Assembly (NCBI GenBank): GCA_048213135.1
Contig: PS015355.1
Span: 1-56,674, forward strand
DNA: 56,674 nucleotides
Direction of reading: 5' to 3'
From: Reclinomonas americana ATCC 50394
Lineage: Eukaryota > Jakobida > Jakobea > Jakobida
Below are positions 55,762 through 56,674 of this stretch, in pieces. A program made the position numbers and the translations under genes. Each line of letters begins with the position of its first letter. Position 1 is the stretch's first letter. The notes under the pieces are model-generated. The model had not been told where the DNA came from and ran no database searches. It saw only the letters and a program-made list of their open reading frames with translations.

Positions 55762-56674
55762 ATGGAGGAGGCACGCGAGGCGATCCTGCTGCTGCGCCAG
55801 CGCACCATCGCGCTCATCACCGCACCTCCTCTCGACTCCTCGCAAAGGGCCGCTCAGCAACCTCGCGATGTCGCCGTGATGCACGACGATGACGACACGG
55901 ACGATCAGCAGCGACGCAACGACCAGGCCGCAAGCACACACGTCACGCTCATGCTGTTGCGTGCGCACATATACACACTCTTTGCAAGTGAGAGAAGAGG
56001 GCCATGTCGATCGCACACACGGCCCACTCTCACCGACACACACACATGCATGCAACCGTAGACACACACAGCGATAGTCAGTGTGCATATGTGCACATGT
56101 GTGTGTCAGTGAGTGAGGCAAGAAAAAAAGTGATCAGCTCTCCTCCACCCTTCTCATCTCATCCTCGTTTCGATATTTGTTCCGTGCGTAGCTTGCATCG
56201 TGTGTTGGAGACGGTGGATTTGGCGATTCCAGCGCCCGATGTGACTGCTGCAGCGCAGCCATTGTGGCGCAATCGCGATGACGTGGTCGCTCGTTGGCAA
56301 GCCGATGCTGGTGTGTCTCTTACTGCGGCCATCACTCTGTCACTGCCTCTGACTGTCTCTCTCTTGACAGTGTATCGCCAGTCGTTTGGTCCGCGAACGC
56401 AACGCGATGCCGATGGACATGTGGTGTTGTCGCGGTCCACTGAGCAGGTGTGTGTGTGTGTGTGCTGGGCCATGGAGGTCTTTCTTGTGTCGCTGATGTG
56501 GTGGCAGTTGGTGGAGATGCTGTCGATGCCGACGGGATGCTGCGGCTCGAGTGTCGCCAGTGTGCGACCGCACTTTACCGATGACTTGTTTGGCGTTGTT
56601 GCGTTTCTTGCTGCTGTCGTGTGTCTATAACAGAAAAGCTCATGCGACGATGCAACACAGATGGCCGCGCGGCA
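55762..56674 (+). CDS. Unidentified protein, 3' truncated by window end
   Basis: Candidate exons are 55762-55987, 56192-56310, 56371-56447, 56508-56597 and 56634 onward. The predicted protein begins MEEAREAILLLRQRTIAL, has an acidic DDDDTDD segment, helical HVTLMLLRAHIYTLF, then RVLETVDLAIPAPDV, VVARWQADAVYRQSFGPR and PHFTDDLFGV. Junctions between exons 2-3, 3-4 and 4-5 agree in phase, and exon 4 ends at a GTTGCGT donor. The exon 1 to 2 junction does not give matching phases with the obvious donor, so that boundary is wrong or an exon is missing. The LLLRQRTIAL start and the ARW segment recall AATF/BFR2-type nucleolar proteins, but too weakly to assign. Confidence 0.5.

Noticed and set aside
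1-56674. Transposons, rRNA genes, viral insertions
   Set aside because: No reverse transcriptase, transposase, integrase, long terminal repeat, rRNA or virus-like gene was recognised in any frame that I could read.

Overview
This window is nuclear DNA of an intron-dense, GC-rich protist-type eukaryote. Nearly every gene is split by short introns (roughly 50-100 bp, longer where microsatellites have expanded). About 130 introns could be placed by joining frames across GT/AG sites and checking phase and protein-family continuity. The gene set (kinesin-1-like motor, CLN7/MFSD8 lysosomal transporter, GT17 glycosyltransferase, serine carboxypeptidase, FCP1-type phosphatase, F-box/actin-related protein, cadherin-like/EGF giant) is eukaryotic. 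It does not fix the lineage; a free-living unicellular species is likely, but I cannot name it. Eleven N gaps interrupt the sequence, mostly in microsatellites or tandem EGF repeats.

Layout. 1-10.2 kb: PLAC8 protein (-), SLX9 ribosome-biogenesis protein (+) and a TruB pseudouridine synthase with an RGG tail (-), with introns full of CT, GA and GAA repeats. 10.3-16.7 kb: SH3-LRR protein (+), then F-box/actin-related and prolyl-4-hydroxylase-like coding units (-) that join in frame and are probably one gene. 16.8-26.1 kb: a secreted giant (-) with a signal peptide, repeated cadherin-like units and tandem EGF modules. Its central contig lies in the opposite orientation between two gaps. 26.7-34.4 kb: multipass membrane protein, BRCT protein and kinesin (all -); the last two also join in frame. 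34.9-45.9 kb: low-complexity protein (+), FCP1-like phosphatase (-), three-C2H2-finger protein (+), GT17 glycosyltransferase (+). 46.1-56.7 kb: secreted EGF protein with a duplicated beta-rich domain (-), MFSD8 (+), serine carboxypeptidase (-) and a 3'-truncated unknown gene (+).

The most notable signal is a second class of 5' splice site. Twenty-five introns in at least 13 transcription units begin GTTGCGT, always with T at +7 and never with G at exon position -1. Six more begin GTTTCG with the same -1 restriction. In the cadherin-like repeats, homologous introns use this class in one copy and GTRNG-type donors in another. The pattern would suit U1 pairing shifted by one nucleotide. Genes are tightly packed (8 and 38 bp between convergent stop codons), and two same-strand neighbours with 36- and 15-bp spacing can each be read as a single fused gene.
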